Both the position numbers and the translations under genes were made by a program. From the NCBI RefSeq assembly GCF_001969855.1, contig NZ_MRBL01000003.1:310001-374000 (forward strand): DNA of 64,000 nucleotides, given 5' to 3'. The stretch comes from Bacillus haynesii (lineage in GTDB: Bacteria > Bacillota > Bacilli > Bacillales > Bacillaceae). The notes under the pieces were generated by a model. The model made no database searches. It was not told the origin of the DNA and saw only the letters and a program-made list of their open reading frames with translations. Of this stretch, positions 35,026 to 43,147 are shown piece by piece. Numbering within the stretch: the stretch's first letter is position 1; every line of letters begins with the position of its first letter.

Positions 35026-35089
35026 ACGTTCATTACTTTAATTATCTACTACATTAGCAAACTAAAGTGTTTGTTCGGAGGTTTCAAAT

Positions 35090-36418
35090 ATGAATGCAGT
35101 TGTGATTGCTGTTATTGTCATGCTTATATTAAGCCTGCTGCGGGTCAATGTTGTTCTTGCCTTGATTGTGGGCGCTCTTGCCGGCGGTCTGACGGGCGGG
35201 CTCGGTCTCGGCCAGACGGTCAACGTATTTACGGAAGGACTAGGAGGCAACGCAACCGTCGCCGTCAGCTACGCGCTCCTTGGTGCATTTGCGGTCGCTT
35301 TAACGAAAACGGGTCTTCCGGATGCCATGGTTGAAGCTGCTGTCAAGCTGATCGGCAAAGAAGGCGATACAAGGCGCAAAACCCTTTCAAAAGCGCTGAT
35401 CGTCTTCGTGATTTTAATCATTTCTTGTATGTCTCAAAATGTCGTTCCGGTTCATATCGCATTTATTCCTGTTTTAATTCCGCCTTTATTGAAAATTTTG
35501 AATGAGCTGCAAGTGGATCGCCGTCTGATTGCGTGTGCGATGACATTCGGATTGACAGCTCCGTATGTTCTGCTTCCCGTCGGCTTCGGCCAGATTTTCC
35601 AGGGGATTTTGAAAGATAATATGAAAGACGCCGGTCTTTCGGTCACATTGGCTGATATTCCAATCGCCATGATCATCCCGATCGCGGGAATGATGGCCGG
35701 TTTGGCTGTTGCTGCTTTTGTGTACCGCAAACCGCGCACGTACGAAATGAAGGAAATCGCCGGTCAAAAATCGGCGGCCTATACGAAGAAAAGCCTTTCG
35801 ATTGCCGTTTTGGCCATCGCTGTCTCATTAAGCGTACAGCTTTATTTGTCTCAGAGTTTGGATGTCGACGGAATGATCTTCGGCGCGCTCAGCGGTTTGG
35901 CGGTCTTGTTTTTAAGCGGAGCGATGAAACGCGGCGAAGCGGACGAATTGATCACGAACGGCATGAACATGATGGCGTTTATCGGATTTGTGATGCTGGC
36001 CGCAGCCGGTTTTGCCAATGTGCTTGAAAAAACGGGCGATGTCAAAGCGCTTGTTGAAGCGTCAACAGGTTTCATCAGCAATAATCAGGTGATCGGCGCA
36101 TTGCTGATGCTGGTTGTCGGCTTATTGATCACAATGGGGATCGGTTCATCATTTGCGACGATTCCGATTATCGCAACGATATTTGTTCCGCTTTGCATGC
36201 AGCTTGGCTTCAGCCCGATGGCGACAATCGCCATTATCGGGACGGCGGCGGCTCTCGGAGACGCCGGTTCACCTGCGAGCGACAGTACGCTTGGCCCGAC
36301 ATCCGGCTTAAATGCAGACGGACAGCACCACCACATTTGGGACACCTGTGTTCCGACATTCATCTTCTATAATATTCCGCTGATTTTGTTCGGCTGGATC
36401 GCGGCGATTGTTCTTTAA
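35090..36418 (+). CDS. yuiF: YuiF, Na+/H+ antiporter-family transporter
   Basis: A 442-residue polytopic protein of the Na+/H+ antiporter/NhaC-like superfamily. The second half has GIGSSFATIPIIATIF and GDAGSPASDSTLGPTSGLNADGQ (quoted in part as GDAGSPASDSTLGPTSG), a conserved loop likely in the transport path; MSQNVVPVHIAFIP marks the first half repeat. Roughly 11-12 membrane helices. Substrate is uncertain: some relatives carry amino acids rather than sodium. CGGAGG precedes the ATG. Confidence 0.87.
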   Translation: MNAVVIAVIVMLILSLLRVNVVLALIVGALAGGLTGGLGLGQTVNVFTEGLGGNATVAVSYALLGAFAVALTKTGLPDAMVEAAVKLIGKEGDTRRKTLSKALIVFVILIISCMSQNVVPVHIAFIPVLIPPLLKILNELQVDRRLIACAMTFGLTAPYVLLPVGFGQIFQGILKDNMKDAGLSVTLADIPIAMIIPIAGMMAGLAVAAFVYRKPRTYEMKEIAGQKSAAYTKKSLSIAVLAIAVSLSVQLYLSQSLDVDGMIFGALSGLAVLFLSGAMKRGEADELITNGMNMMAFIGFVMLAAAGFANVLEKTGDVKALVEASTGFISNNQVIGALLMLVVGLLITMGIGSSFATIPIIATIFVPLCMQLGFSPMATIAIIGTAAALGDAGSPASDSTLGPTSGLNADGQHHHIWDTCVPTFIFYNIPLILFGWIAAIVL

Positions 36419-36451
36419 AAAAATTCCCCTCGTTTTGAGGGGAATTTTTTT
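36417..36451. terminator. Terminator between yuiF and bioY
   Basis: AATTCCCCTC pairs with GAGGGGAATT, with A-runs left and T-runs right; usable from both sides. Confidence 0.88.
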
Positions 36452-36498
36452 CTATGTTTGTTAAAATAAAAAGAGAACCGTACCACCTGCTCTCTTGA

Positions 36499-37095
36499 TT
36501 AAAAAGTCGGGTTTCTTCTGAAGCCGGCGCCTTTTTGAACCGCCCGGAAAACCTTTGAGGCGAGCGCGGCGAGCAGAACGGAGAATGCCAAGTCTTTCAC
36601 GAAGAACCAGGCCATCATCTTCCAAACGGCTGAATATGACAACGGTGTATTGAGCCAAGTGGAAAAAGCGAAATACGTATAGTTGACGCCGATCAGATAA
36701 ATGATCAGCGTACCGATCAATGAAGCTGTGAAAAAGTGGCCTGTTTTCGGTTTTGATATTTTGTCCGTGATCCAGCCCGCGGCATAGGCGGCAGGAATAT
36801 AGGATAGAATAAAGCCGGCGCTTCCTTTGAAAAGAACGGAAATACCGCCAGAAAAAGAAGCGAACACAGGAGCGCCTATAAAGCCGACTAACGCATAGAC
36901 GATCATGGACAGCGCACCTAATTTGCGGCCGAGCAGAAGCCCGGCAAGCAGACAGAAGAAAGGCTGCATCGTAAGCGGAATACCGCCGATTTGCAGAAAC
37001 GGGGCAAACGAAGTGATATTAGCGCCGATCCCCATCAGGGCGGCAAACATTCCGACAAGCGCCATATCAGCGGCGCGAAGTTTCTTTTTATTCAT
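36499..37095 (-). CDS. bioY: BioY, biotin transporter substrate-binding membrane protein
   Basis: A 198-residue BioY protein (yuiG/bioYB in B. subtilis) with six membrane segments, which takes up biotin alone or as the S-component of an ECF transporter. Typical stretches are GGIPLTMQPFFCLLAGLLLG and YALVGFIGAPVFASFSGG. ATG 37095 follows GAGGAGG; the upstream part of the frame covers the promoter and is not coding. A BirA operator lies over the promoter at 37154-37186, so biotin should repress it. Confidence 0.93.
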   Translation of the reverse strand: MNKKKLRAADMALVGMFAALMGIGANITSFAPFLQIGGIPLTMQPFFCLLAGLLLGRKLGALSMIVYALVGFIGAPVFASFSGGISVLFKGSAGFILSYIPAAYAAGWITDKISKPKTGHFFTASLIGTLIIYLIGVNYTYFAFSTWLNTPLSYSAVWKMMAWFFVKDLAFSVLLAALASKVFRAVQKGAGFRRNPTF

Positions 37096-37128
37096 GAGCT
37101 TTGTTCCTCCTCGGTGATTCAACACAAC

Positions 37129-37159
37129 TTTATCGTAAGAGATCACAAAATAGTTTGTC
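37129..37159 (-). promoter_or_regulatory. Sigma-A promoter of bioY (minus strand)
   Basis: Read on the minus strand, TTGACA and TACGAT are separated by 18 bases. The -35 lies inside the BirA operator half-site. Confidence 0.6.
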
Positions 37160-37186
37160 AACCACTTTTTAATAAAAGTTAACAAA
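37154..37186. promoter_or_regulatory. birA box: BirA operator (biotin repressor site)
   Basis: TTTGTCAAC (37154-37162) and GTTAACAAA (37178-37186) form a dyad with a 15-base spacer, the known BirA pattern in Bacillus (TTGTTAAC-N15-GTTAACAA) with one mismatch. It covers the bioY promoter and ends 13 bases before the yuiH start. Confidence 0.82.
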
Positions 37187-37199
37187 GGGGGGTTCTTTC

Positions 37200-37793
37200 G
37201 TGTTTTTTGGAAAAACAAAAGCGCACAAGTCCGACAGAGTGCCTCCAAACCAAAATGTCACGACATCTTTTCCTGTTCTTCATGCAGGCGATGTTCCGGA
37301 ATACGAAGACTTGTCAAAATGGAATTTGCAAATTTACGGACTTGTCGAACAGCCGCTCCTGCTGACATTGAATGATCTGCATGAAATGCCGCAAAGCGAA
37401 GTGTCCAATGACATTCATTGTGTAACAGGCTGGTCCAGGCTCGATAATGTCTGGGAAGGGATCAAGACAAGGGAGATCGCTGAAAGAGTAAAGCCGCTTC
37501 CTGAAGCCAAATTTGTCATCTTGCATGCAGAGAAAGGCTGGACGACGAATGTTCCGCTCGAAGACTTTTTGAAGGATTCGTCTCTTTTGGCCCATTCCCA
37601 CAACGACGTCCCGCTCACGCCGGAGCACGGCTTTCCGCTCAGAGCGGTGATGCCTCATCTGTATTTTTGGAAAAGCGCCAAATGGCTGAGAGGCATCCAG
37701 TTTACAAAGGAAAACCATCCGGGCTTTTGGGAGAAAAACGGATACCATATGAGGGGAAACCCTTGGAAAGAAGAAAGGTACAGCTTTGATTAG
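37200..37793 (+). CDS. yuiH: YuiH, sulfite-oxidase-like molybdopterin protein
   Basis: A 197-residue protein made of the oxidoreductase molybdopterin-binding domain of the sulfite oxidase/MsrP family. C74 in DIHCVTGWSR is the expected molybdenum ligand. It lacks the haem and dimerisation domains of full sulfite oxidases. No twin-arginine signal is evident, so it is likely cytoplasmic. Start GTG 37200 behind AAAGGGGGG. The downstream membrane protein gene (37808) follows after 14 bases and may be its redox or membrane partner. Confidence 0.9.
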   Translation: MFFGKTKAHKSDRVPPNQNVTTSFPVLHAGDVPEYEDLSKWNLQIYGLVEQPLLLTLNDLHEMPQSEVSNDIHCVTGWSRLDNVWEGIKTREIAERVKPLPEAKFVILHAEKGWTTNVPLEDFLKDSSLLAHSHNDVPLTPEHGFPLRAVMPHLYFWKSAKWLRGIQFTKENHPGFWEKNGYHMRGNPWKEERYSFD

Positions 37794-37807
37794 CGGGGGA
37801 GGGTGAA

Positions 37808-38053
37808 ATGTTTATCGTACAGCTGTTCATCTTTTTAATGCTGACCGTCTGTTTTTGGCTTCTCATTGCATCATTCAAGAAAAAGGCTTTTGCTGTTTTA
37901 TTATTGCTGACGGCTGCGGCGGTTCTGTCGCTGTTTGCCGCAGCCGGCGATGTCTCAGACCGGACGCTGTGGGGAATTGTCCTGTTTGCGGCGATCCCTG
38001 TTTCTGCAATCGCGGCAAAGTTGTTTCAGGATCGGCGGAAAACGGAATCATAA
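37808..38053 (+). CDS. Small membrane protein downstream of yuiH
   Basis: An 81-residue protein with two or three membrane segments (about residues 2-22, 28-46 and 54-70) and a basic tail FQDRRKTES. I do not recognise the family. It begins 14 bases after yuiH with GGGGGAGGG as ribosome-binding site, so the two genes almost certainly share a transcript. A partner role for YuiH is inference. Confidence 0.72.
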   Translation: MFIVQLFIFLMLTVCFWLLIASFKKKAFAVLLLLTAAAVLSLFAAAGDVSDRTLWGIVLFAAIPVSAIAAKLFQDRRKTES

Positions 38054-38098
38054 AAAAAGACAGAGTCTCGGAGATATTTCCTGAGGCTCTGTCTTTTT
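38053..38098. terminator. Bidirectional terminator before ald
   Basis: AAAAGACAGAG pairs with CTCTGTCTTTT with an inner CTC/GAG pair, A-runs left and T-runs right. Confidence 0.88.
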
Positions 38099-38102
38099 GA
38101 TG

Positions 38103-39242
38103 CTATGCGCCGGCGGCTGACGACGAATTTTCGATCGCAAGCTCTGCCGGAACGTAATCATAGTTTAAGTCTCTGGCTACGGCTTCATAAGTGATATGGC
38201 CGTTTGCTGTGTTTACGCCGGCTTTTAACGCATGGTTTTCAAGAATCGCTTTTTCCGCGCCCTTGTTTGCGATTTCAAGCGCGTACGGTACCGTGACATT
38301 CGTCAGTGCAACTGTAGATGTCCGCGGAACGGCGCCCGGCATGTTGGCAACGGCGTAATGGACGATTCCGTGTTTGACATAGGTCGGATTGTCGTGGGTT
38401 GTGATGTGATCCACCGTCTCGACGATGCCGCCTTGATCGATTGCGACGTCAACGATCACAGAGCCCGGTTTCATCTGTTTGACCATCTCTTCCGTCACTA
38501 AAGTCGGCGCTTTGGCACCCGGGATCAGAACCGCGCAGATGAGGAGATCGGCTTCAGCTACGGCATCGGCGATGTTGACCGGATTGGACATCAATGTTTT
38601 GATTTGGTTGCCGAATTGATCATCAAGCTGGCGCAGACGTTCTGCGCTTAAATCGATCATCGTCACGTCGGCTCCGAGGCCAGTCGCGATTTTTGCCGCA
38701 TTTGTGCCGACAACGCCTCCGCCGATGATCGTCACTTTTCCGCGCGCGACTCCGGGTACACCGGCCAATAATATGCCTTTTCCGCCTTTCGGCTTCTCAA
38801 GGAACTGCGCGCCGATTTGGGCGGCCATCCGCCCGGCTACCTCTGACATCGGCGTCAGCAAAGGAAGAGAACGGCCGTCGCTGACCGTTTCATAGGCGAT
38901 GGCTGTCACGCCTTTTTGCTTTAATGCCTCAGCCAAGGAAGGCTCTGCGGCCAGGTGCAGGTAGGTGAACAAGATGAGACCTTCTCTAAAATACGGATAT
39001 TCTTCAGGGAGCGGCTCTTTGACTTTCATCACCATATCGGCCGCTTCCCAGACGGCTTTCGCCTGTTCTGAGATCTCCGCTCCCACTGAGACGTAATCCT
39101 CGTTTTCAAACCCGCTTCCAGTCCCCGCGTCTTTTTCCACGATGACGCGGTGTCCGTCCGCGATCAATTGAGAAGCTGCACCGGGAGTTAATGCTACACG
39201 GTTTTCATTGTTTTTGATTTCTTTCGGTACGCCGATGATCAT
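38103..39242 (-). CDS. ald: Ald, alanine dehydrogenase
   Basis: A 379-residue NAD-dependent enzyme that interconverts L-alanine with pyruvate and ammonia, needed for alanine use and for sporulation in B. subtilis. The N-terminal signature is [18 protein letters not shown], the NAD site is [20 protein letters not shown], and the pyruvate region holds HLAAEP. AAAAGGAGGAATG precedes the ATG. Its activator AdeR is encoded just upstream on the same strand but ends in its own terminator. Confidence 0.96.
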   Translation of the reverse strand: MIIGVPKEIKNNENRVALTPGAASQLIADGHRVIVEKDAGTGSGFENEDYVSVGAEISEQAKAVWEAADMVMKVKEPLPEEYPYFREGLILFTYLHLAAEPSLAEALKQKGVTAIAYETVSDGRSLPLLTPMSEVAGRMAAQIGAQFLEKPKGGKGILLAGVPGVARGKVTIIGGGVVGTNAAKIATGLGADVTMIDLSAERLRQLDDQFGNQIKTLMSNPVNIADAVAEADLLICAVLIPGAKAPTLVTEEMVKQMKPGSVIVDVAIDQGGIVETVDHITTHDNPTYVKHGIVHYAVANMPGAVPRTSTVALTNVTVPYALEIANKGAEKAILENHALKAGVNTANGHITYEAVARDLNYDYVPAELAIENSSSAAGA

Positions 39243-39322
39243 CCCGTCATTCCTCCTTTTTCTGTAAAAATGCTATTGTTTTAGTTTATACTGACTTTTT
39301 AGAATTTTCTTTGTTTGAATCG

Positions 39323-39366
39323 AAAAATAAAAAAACATGCATTTGTGGAATTTCACAAATGCATGT
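39323..39366 (-). terminator. Intrinsic terminator of adeR, overlapping its last codons
   Basis: ACATGCATTTGTG (39335-39347) pairs perfectly with CACAAATGCATGT (39354-39366). On the minus strand it is followed by seven T residues. The right arm encodes the last residues NMHL of AdeR. Confidence 0.85.
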
Positions 39367-40591
39367 TGCGAAGCTTGATTTCAAGATAAATCGTAAATTT
39401 TTCATTGATGTTTTTTAAATCGATTTCGGCGATTTTACTGATGCGCTTCAGCCTGTAGTTCAGCGTGTTGACGTGAATGTTCAGCTTTTTGGCGGCGGTG
39501 TTGACGTTGCTGTCGCATTCGATGAACTGTTCAAGCGTCTCGACAAGATTGGAGTGGTGCTCTTTATCATATGCTTCAAGCTGCATTAAAGAATAGTTTG
39601 GATAGCTTGCGTGTTTCCGTTTTTCGCTGAGCACGTCGAGATACTGATAGATGCCGAGCTCTGAAAAGCTGACGAGATGCCTTGTCTCATCGGGAAAACG
39701 CTCCTTGACCTTCAGCGCTGAGAGCGCTTCCTGATAGGACTGGTGTACAAGGGTGATCAAGCTGTACATTCCGCCGATCGCAATCGTGCAGTTATTCAGT
39801 TTATAGCGCTCTTCAAGCTGCTTTTGTATATTCGCGGCAAATTGCTTTAAATCATTGAACGGCTGCCCCTTTTGCCCCGTTTTTGGCGAAGCGAGGACAA
39901 TCAGTTCATTATAGTCGATTGTAGCCAGAAGGATTTGCAACTGCTGCGTCGTCTCCAGCAAGTAATGGAGCTGTTTTTCGGTTTTTTCCTCGATTTCGTC
40001 TTTCAGCCGGATGATGATGACCGAATAAGTTGAAGGAACTCCGATACCAAGCTGATGAAAGCCGTCGGAGATCTCCTGATCTTCCGAAATATGCCCGGTT
40101 AAAAGCTTCCAGAAAAACTCCTGGCTGCGCTGTTCATTTTTTCTTTTTCGGACTTGATAAGGCAACAGCTTGTTTTTGACGGAATCCGCGGCCAGCTTCA
40201 AAAGGTGGAGCTCGTCTTCCGACAGCGTTTTTTGGCTTTCCAGCGCCCAGATAAAACCGATGACCTCACTGTTTTTCCAGATTGAAATCGCCACGCGGCT
40301 CGACAGGCCGACTTCATCGATTTGCTCGACCCTGATCGGTTCGTCGGTTTTCATCAAGGCGGGAATCGTTCCATCTTTCCAAAGCTTGTTGATGACCTTT
40401 TCCGGCACACGCCTTCCGATGATCGTTGACGTTCTCGCCGGGTCCGTGTAGTCGCTATGTGTGCTGTAAGCAAGGAGGCGGTGGTTGACGTCTTCTATCG
40501 TAATCGGACAGTCCAGCACCTCGCTGATATGATCTGCCACTTCTTCTAAACGGTCATATTGATATTTAAAAGGATTGTTTCGATTGTTCAT
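39353..40591 (-). CDS. adeR: AdeR, PucR-family activator of ald
   Basis: A 412-residue regulator (yukF). The N-terminal part is a GAF-like sensory domain (to about residue 150), the middle is the GGDEF-like PucR linker, and the C-terminus carries an HTH_30 domain (NVNTAAKKLNIHVNTLNYRLKRI, shown here as AAKKLNIHVNTLNYRLKRI). In B. subtilis AdeR activates ald in response to alanine. Here it is also divergent from a sodium:alanine symporter gene, which it may control too. Confidence 0.92.
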   Translation of the reverse strand: MNNRNNPFKYQYDRLEEVADHISEVLDCPITIEDVNHRLLAYSTHSDYTDPARTSTIIGRRVPEKVINKLWKDGTIPALMKTDEPIRVEQIDEVGLSSRVAISIWKNSEVIGFIWALESQKTLSEDELHLLKLAADSVKNKLLPYQVRKRKNEQRSQEFFWKLLTGHISEDQEISDGFHQLGIGVPSTYSVIIIRLKDEIEEKTEKQLHYLLETTQQLQILLATIDYNELIVLASPKTGQKGQPFNDLKQFAANIQKQLEERYKLNNCTIAIGGMYSLITLVHQSYQEALSALKVKERFPDETRHLVSFSELGIYQYLDVLSEKRKHASYPNYSLMQLEAYDKEHHSNLVETLEQFIECDSNVNTAAKKLNIHVNTLNYRLKRISKIAEIDLKNINEKFTIYLEIKLRNMHL

Positions 40592-40628
40592 AAAAAAACC
40601 CCTACTTTTATGTTTGCATGAAAAAATT

Positions 40629-40657
40629 TTGACATATACCCATCTTACTTTTATTAT
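40629..40657 (+). promoter_or_regulatory. Sigma-A promoter of the alanine symporter gene
   Basis: TTGACA at 40629-40634 and TATTAT at 40652-40657 are separated by 17 bases. The start codon is about 118 bases downstream. It lies in the adeR/symporter intergenic region. Confidence 0.75.
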
Positions 40658-40774
40658 GAATATAGTTGTTTGTTAAAATCAACAAAAAAGTCGCTGGCGA
40701 TTTATTATTTTTCATAAATACGGCGATGTATTACACCGAATTTAATTATTCTGAAATAAGAGGAGTAGGAAACA

Positions 40775-42184
40775 TTGGCGATTCTAGAGAAAATCAACGG
40801 CTTTTTATGGGGAGTCCCGGGCATCATTCTGCTTGTGGGAACCGGTTTATTTCTGACGTTCATCCTCCGGGGGCTTCAATTTAAAAGATTGATATATGCA
40901 TTCAAACTTGCATTCGGAAAAGAAAAAGAATCAGCCGGAGCAGACGGTGATGTCAGCAATTTCAAGGCGCTGATGACGACGCTTGCCGGAACGATCGGAA
41001 ACGGGAATATTGCCGGTGTAGCCACGGCGATTACGGTTGGAGGTCCGGGGGCTTTGTTTTGGATGTGGCTCGTCGGTCTTTTAGGGATGGCTACGAAATA
41101 CAGCGAAGCATTGCTCGCCACGAAATACCGCGTCAAAAATGAGCGGGGCGAATATTCGGGCGGGCCGATGTACTATGTCGAAAAAGGGCTCGGGAAGAAG
41201 TGGAAGCCGCTTGCCGTTTTATTTGCATTGTCAGGTGTGCTTGCCTCTTTTGGAATCGGGGATTCCGTCCAGTCCAACACGATTTCGGAAGTCGTCACAC
41301 ACAGCTTCGGGATTCCCGGCTGGATCATCGGCCTTGTGCTTGCGGTATTGACGGCTGCGATCATCTTTGGCGGTTTTCAGCGTGTCAGCACGGTTGCGAG
41401 CATTTTTGTGCCGGTCATGGCGATTCTTTATATCAGCGGATCACTGATCATTATTTTCCTTCATTATGATCAAATCATTCCGGCGTTCCAGCTGATTTTT
41501 TATCACGCCTTCAACCCGGTGTCAGCCGCGGGGGGCTTTACGGGTGTGGTTGTGTCTGAGGCAATCAGAAACGGAATGTCGAAAGGAATCTTTTCAAATG
41601 AAGCGGGTCTTGGTACCGCTGCTTTGATCGCAGGAAACGCGAAATCCGATCATCCCGTCAAGGCCGCTTTGGTTGCGATGACGGGAACTTTCATCGTCAC
41701 ATTGATCGTTTGTACAATGACGGGGCTCGTCCTTATTATCACGGGATTCTGGGATCCTTCCGGCGGTCTGCTTTCTGGTGTTGCCCACGATACATCGCTT
41801 GACGCCGGCGCGCTGACAAACGCCGCGTTTGCTTCTTCACTGGGAGCCGCGGGCAAATACATCGTGACGTTTTCGGTGATTTTCTTTGGCTACTCAACCA
41901 TTGTCGGTTGGTATGTATATGGAGAAAAATGTCTGGAATATTTAGTTGGTTTAAAATGGGTGCCGGTTTACCGTGTCGTTTATGTCATTGCTGCATATTA
42001 CGGTGCAGTCGCAAGCCTGAATACTGTATGGGCTTTTGCCGACATGGCGAACGCATTAATGATGATCCCGAACTTGATCGCTCTTGTGCTCTTATGGAAA
42101 GTCATTCGAGCGGAAACTGACGATTTCTTTTTGCACCACTATAATAAGGAAAAACAAAAATCAGCCGGCTTGAAAGCGGGCTGA
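40775..42184 (+). CDS. Sodium:alanine (AGCS/AlsT-family) symporter
   Basis: A 469-residue polytopic membrane protein of the alanine or glycine:cation symporter family. Diagnostic stretches are AGTIGNGNIAGVATAI, GGPMYYVEKGLG and NEAGLGTAALIAGNAKSDHP. It imports L-alanine or glycine with sodium. Start TTG 40775 behind AAGAGGAGTAGG. It is divergent from adeR, with ald beyond, so uptake, sensing and breakdown of alanine are clustered. The terminator is at 42192-42222. Confidence 0.93.
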   Translation: MAILEKINGFLWGVPGIILLVGTGLFLTFILRGLQFKRLIYAFKLAFGKEKESAGADGDVSNFKALMTTLAGTIGNGNIAGVATAITVGGPGALFWMWLVGLLGMATKYSEALLATKYRVKNERGEYSGGPMYYVEKGLGKKWKPLAVLFALSGVLASFGIGDSVQSNTISEVVTHSFGIPGWIIGLVLAVLTAAIIFGGFQRVSTVASIFVPVMAILYISGSLIIIFLHYDQIIPAFQLIFYHAFNPVSAAGGFTGVVVSEAIRNGMSKGIFSNEAGLGTAALIAGNAKSDHPVKAALVAMTGTFIVTLIVCTMTGLVLIITGFWDPSGGLLSGVAHDTSLDAGALTNAAFASSLGAAGKYIVTFSVIFFGYSTIVGWYVYGEKCLEYLVGLKWVPVYRVVYVIAAYYGAVASLNTVWAFADMANALMMIPNLIALVLLWKVIRAETDDFFLHHYNKEKQKSAGLKAG

Positions 42185-42191
42185 TCGAGAC

Positions 42192-42222
42192 AAGCCTGCC
42201 TCTAAGAGAGGCGGGCTTTTTT
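42192..42222 (+). terminator. Intrinsic terminator after the alanine symporter
   Basis: AAGCCTGCCTCT pairs with AGAGGCGGGCTT, followed by TTTT. Confidence 0.88.
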
Positions 42223-42418
42223 GCGCTTGTGCAATCCTTCCTTTATCCTATGGAAACGCTTCAGCCTCGAATAGGCATATCAGACCACGCCTTTTGATGC
42301 AAATGTTACGAATGAAGAAAATTGAGATATTTTTACTAGATTTCTATAATTTTTGCTGGGTGGAAATAGAGGAATGATAAACCTTTAGACTCATTTTGTA
42401 AAATAACAACAGATTTGT

Positions 42419-42448
42419 TTGACTGTGCCTCAATCTTGTTTTTATAAT
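42419..42448 (+). promoter_or_regulatory. Sigma-A promoter of the yuk/yue operon
   Basis: TTGACT at 42419-42424 and TATAAT at 42443-42448 are separated by 18 bases, about 70 bases before yukE. Confidence 0.75.
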
Positions 42449-42516
42449 AAAAACGTTCAAAAAAATAAGTTATTTAGCCCATATCTAGGGCGAATAGCGC
42501 AGGAGGTATAAGGAAT

Positions 42517-42813
42517 ATGTCAGGAATCATTCGTGTTACGCCGGCTGAACTGCGGCAAATGGCTGACAGATATCAAAAAGAAAGCGGAGATGTGACTGAG
42601 CAGGTCAATCAGCGCCTTGATCAAATGATCAACCAGCTTCAAGATATGTGGGAAGGTGAATCTAGCCGTGCGTTCGCAGAACAATATCAAGAGCTAAGAC
42701 CTTCTTTTGTTAAAATGGCTGAACTTCTAAGCGACGTTTCTAAACAGCTTCATCAGACTGCTAACACTCTTGAAAGCACTGACCAAGACATCGCTAGCCA
42801 AATCCGCGGCTAA
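42517..42813 (+). CDS. yukE: YukE, WXG100 (ESAT-6-like) secreted protein
   Basis: A 98-residue helical hairpin protein with the WEG turn in QLQDMWEGESSRAF (about residues 43-56). WXG100 proteins are dimeric substrates of the type VII (Ess/Yuk) secretion system, and YukE is its main substrate in B. subtilis. The C-terminus ANTLESTDQDIASQIRG has the tail that the EssC ATPase recognises. CAGGAGG precedes the ATG. A terminator-like hairpin follows at 42837-42872, before the machinery genes. Confidence 0.96.
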   Translation: MSGIIRVTPAELRQMADRYQKESGDVTEQVNQRLDQMINQLQDMWEGESSRAFAEQYQELRPSFVKMAELLSDVSKQLHQTANTLESTDQDIASQIRG

Positions 42814-42836
42814 TTTACAGATTAGAAGAATGAGAG

Positions 42837-42872
42837 AAGCGCCTAATTCAAAAGAAGATGACGGCGCTTTTT
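42837..42872 (+). terminator. Intra-operon attenuating terminator between yukE and yukD
   Basis: AAGCGCC (42837-42843) pairs with GGCGCTT (42863-42869) and runs into TTTTT. A partial terminator here would give more yukE transcript than downstream machinery transcript. Confidence 0.65.
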
Positions 42873-42893
42873 CTATTGAGAGGTGATGAACTG

Positions 42894-43133
42894 GTGTATG
42901 TTGACATTACCATCGATTTAAAACATTACGACGGCAGCGCCTTTGACCTCAGGCTGTCGGATTACCATTCTGTTAAAAAGGTAATCGACATCGCGTGGCA
43001 AGCCAAAAGCATACCGGTGCCTCCCCGGGAAGGCTACTGGGTAAGGGTGACAAATAAAGATGCCGTTTTTTCAGGCGAATATACATTATCGCAATGCGGA
43101 ATTACGACAGGTGACCGCCTGGAAATATTATGA
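42894..43133 (+). CDS. yukD: YukD, ubiquitin-like protein of the type VII system
   Basis: A 79-residue ubiquitin-fold protein (EsaB family), starting YVDITIDLKHYDGSAFDLRL after the initiator. GTG 42894 is chosen because GAGAGGTGATG lies directly upstream and the length then equals B. subtilis YukD; the frame opens earlier at 42858. It lacks the C-terminal di-glycine of true ubiquitin. It is required for secretion in related systems, probably in a regulatory role. Confidence 0.93.
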   Translation: MYVDITIDLKHYDGSAFDLRLSDYHSVKKVIDIAWQAKSIPVPPREGYWVRVTNKDAVFSGEYTLSQCGITTGDRLEIL

Positions 43134-43147
43134 AAGGATCTGGATGA

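Larger units (their letters stand above)
42185..42516 (+). other. Intergenic region before the type VII secretion operon
   Basis: Contains the symporter terminator (42192-42222) and, in an AT-rich stretch, the yukE promoter (42419-42448). No coding sequence is evident. I cannot identify a DegU or other operator with confidence. Confidence 0.6.
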
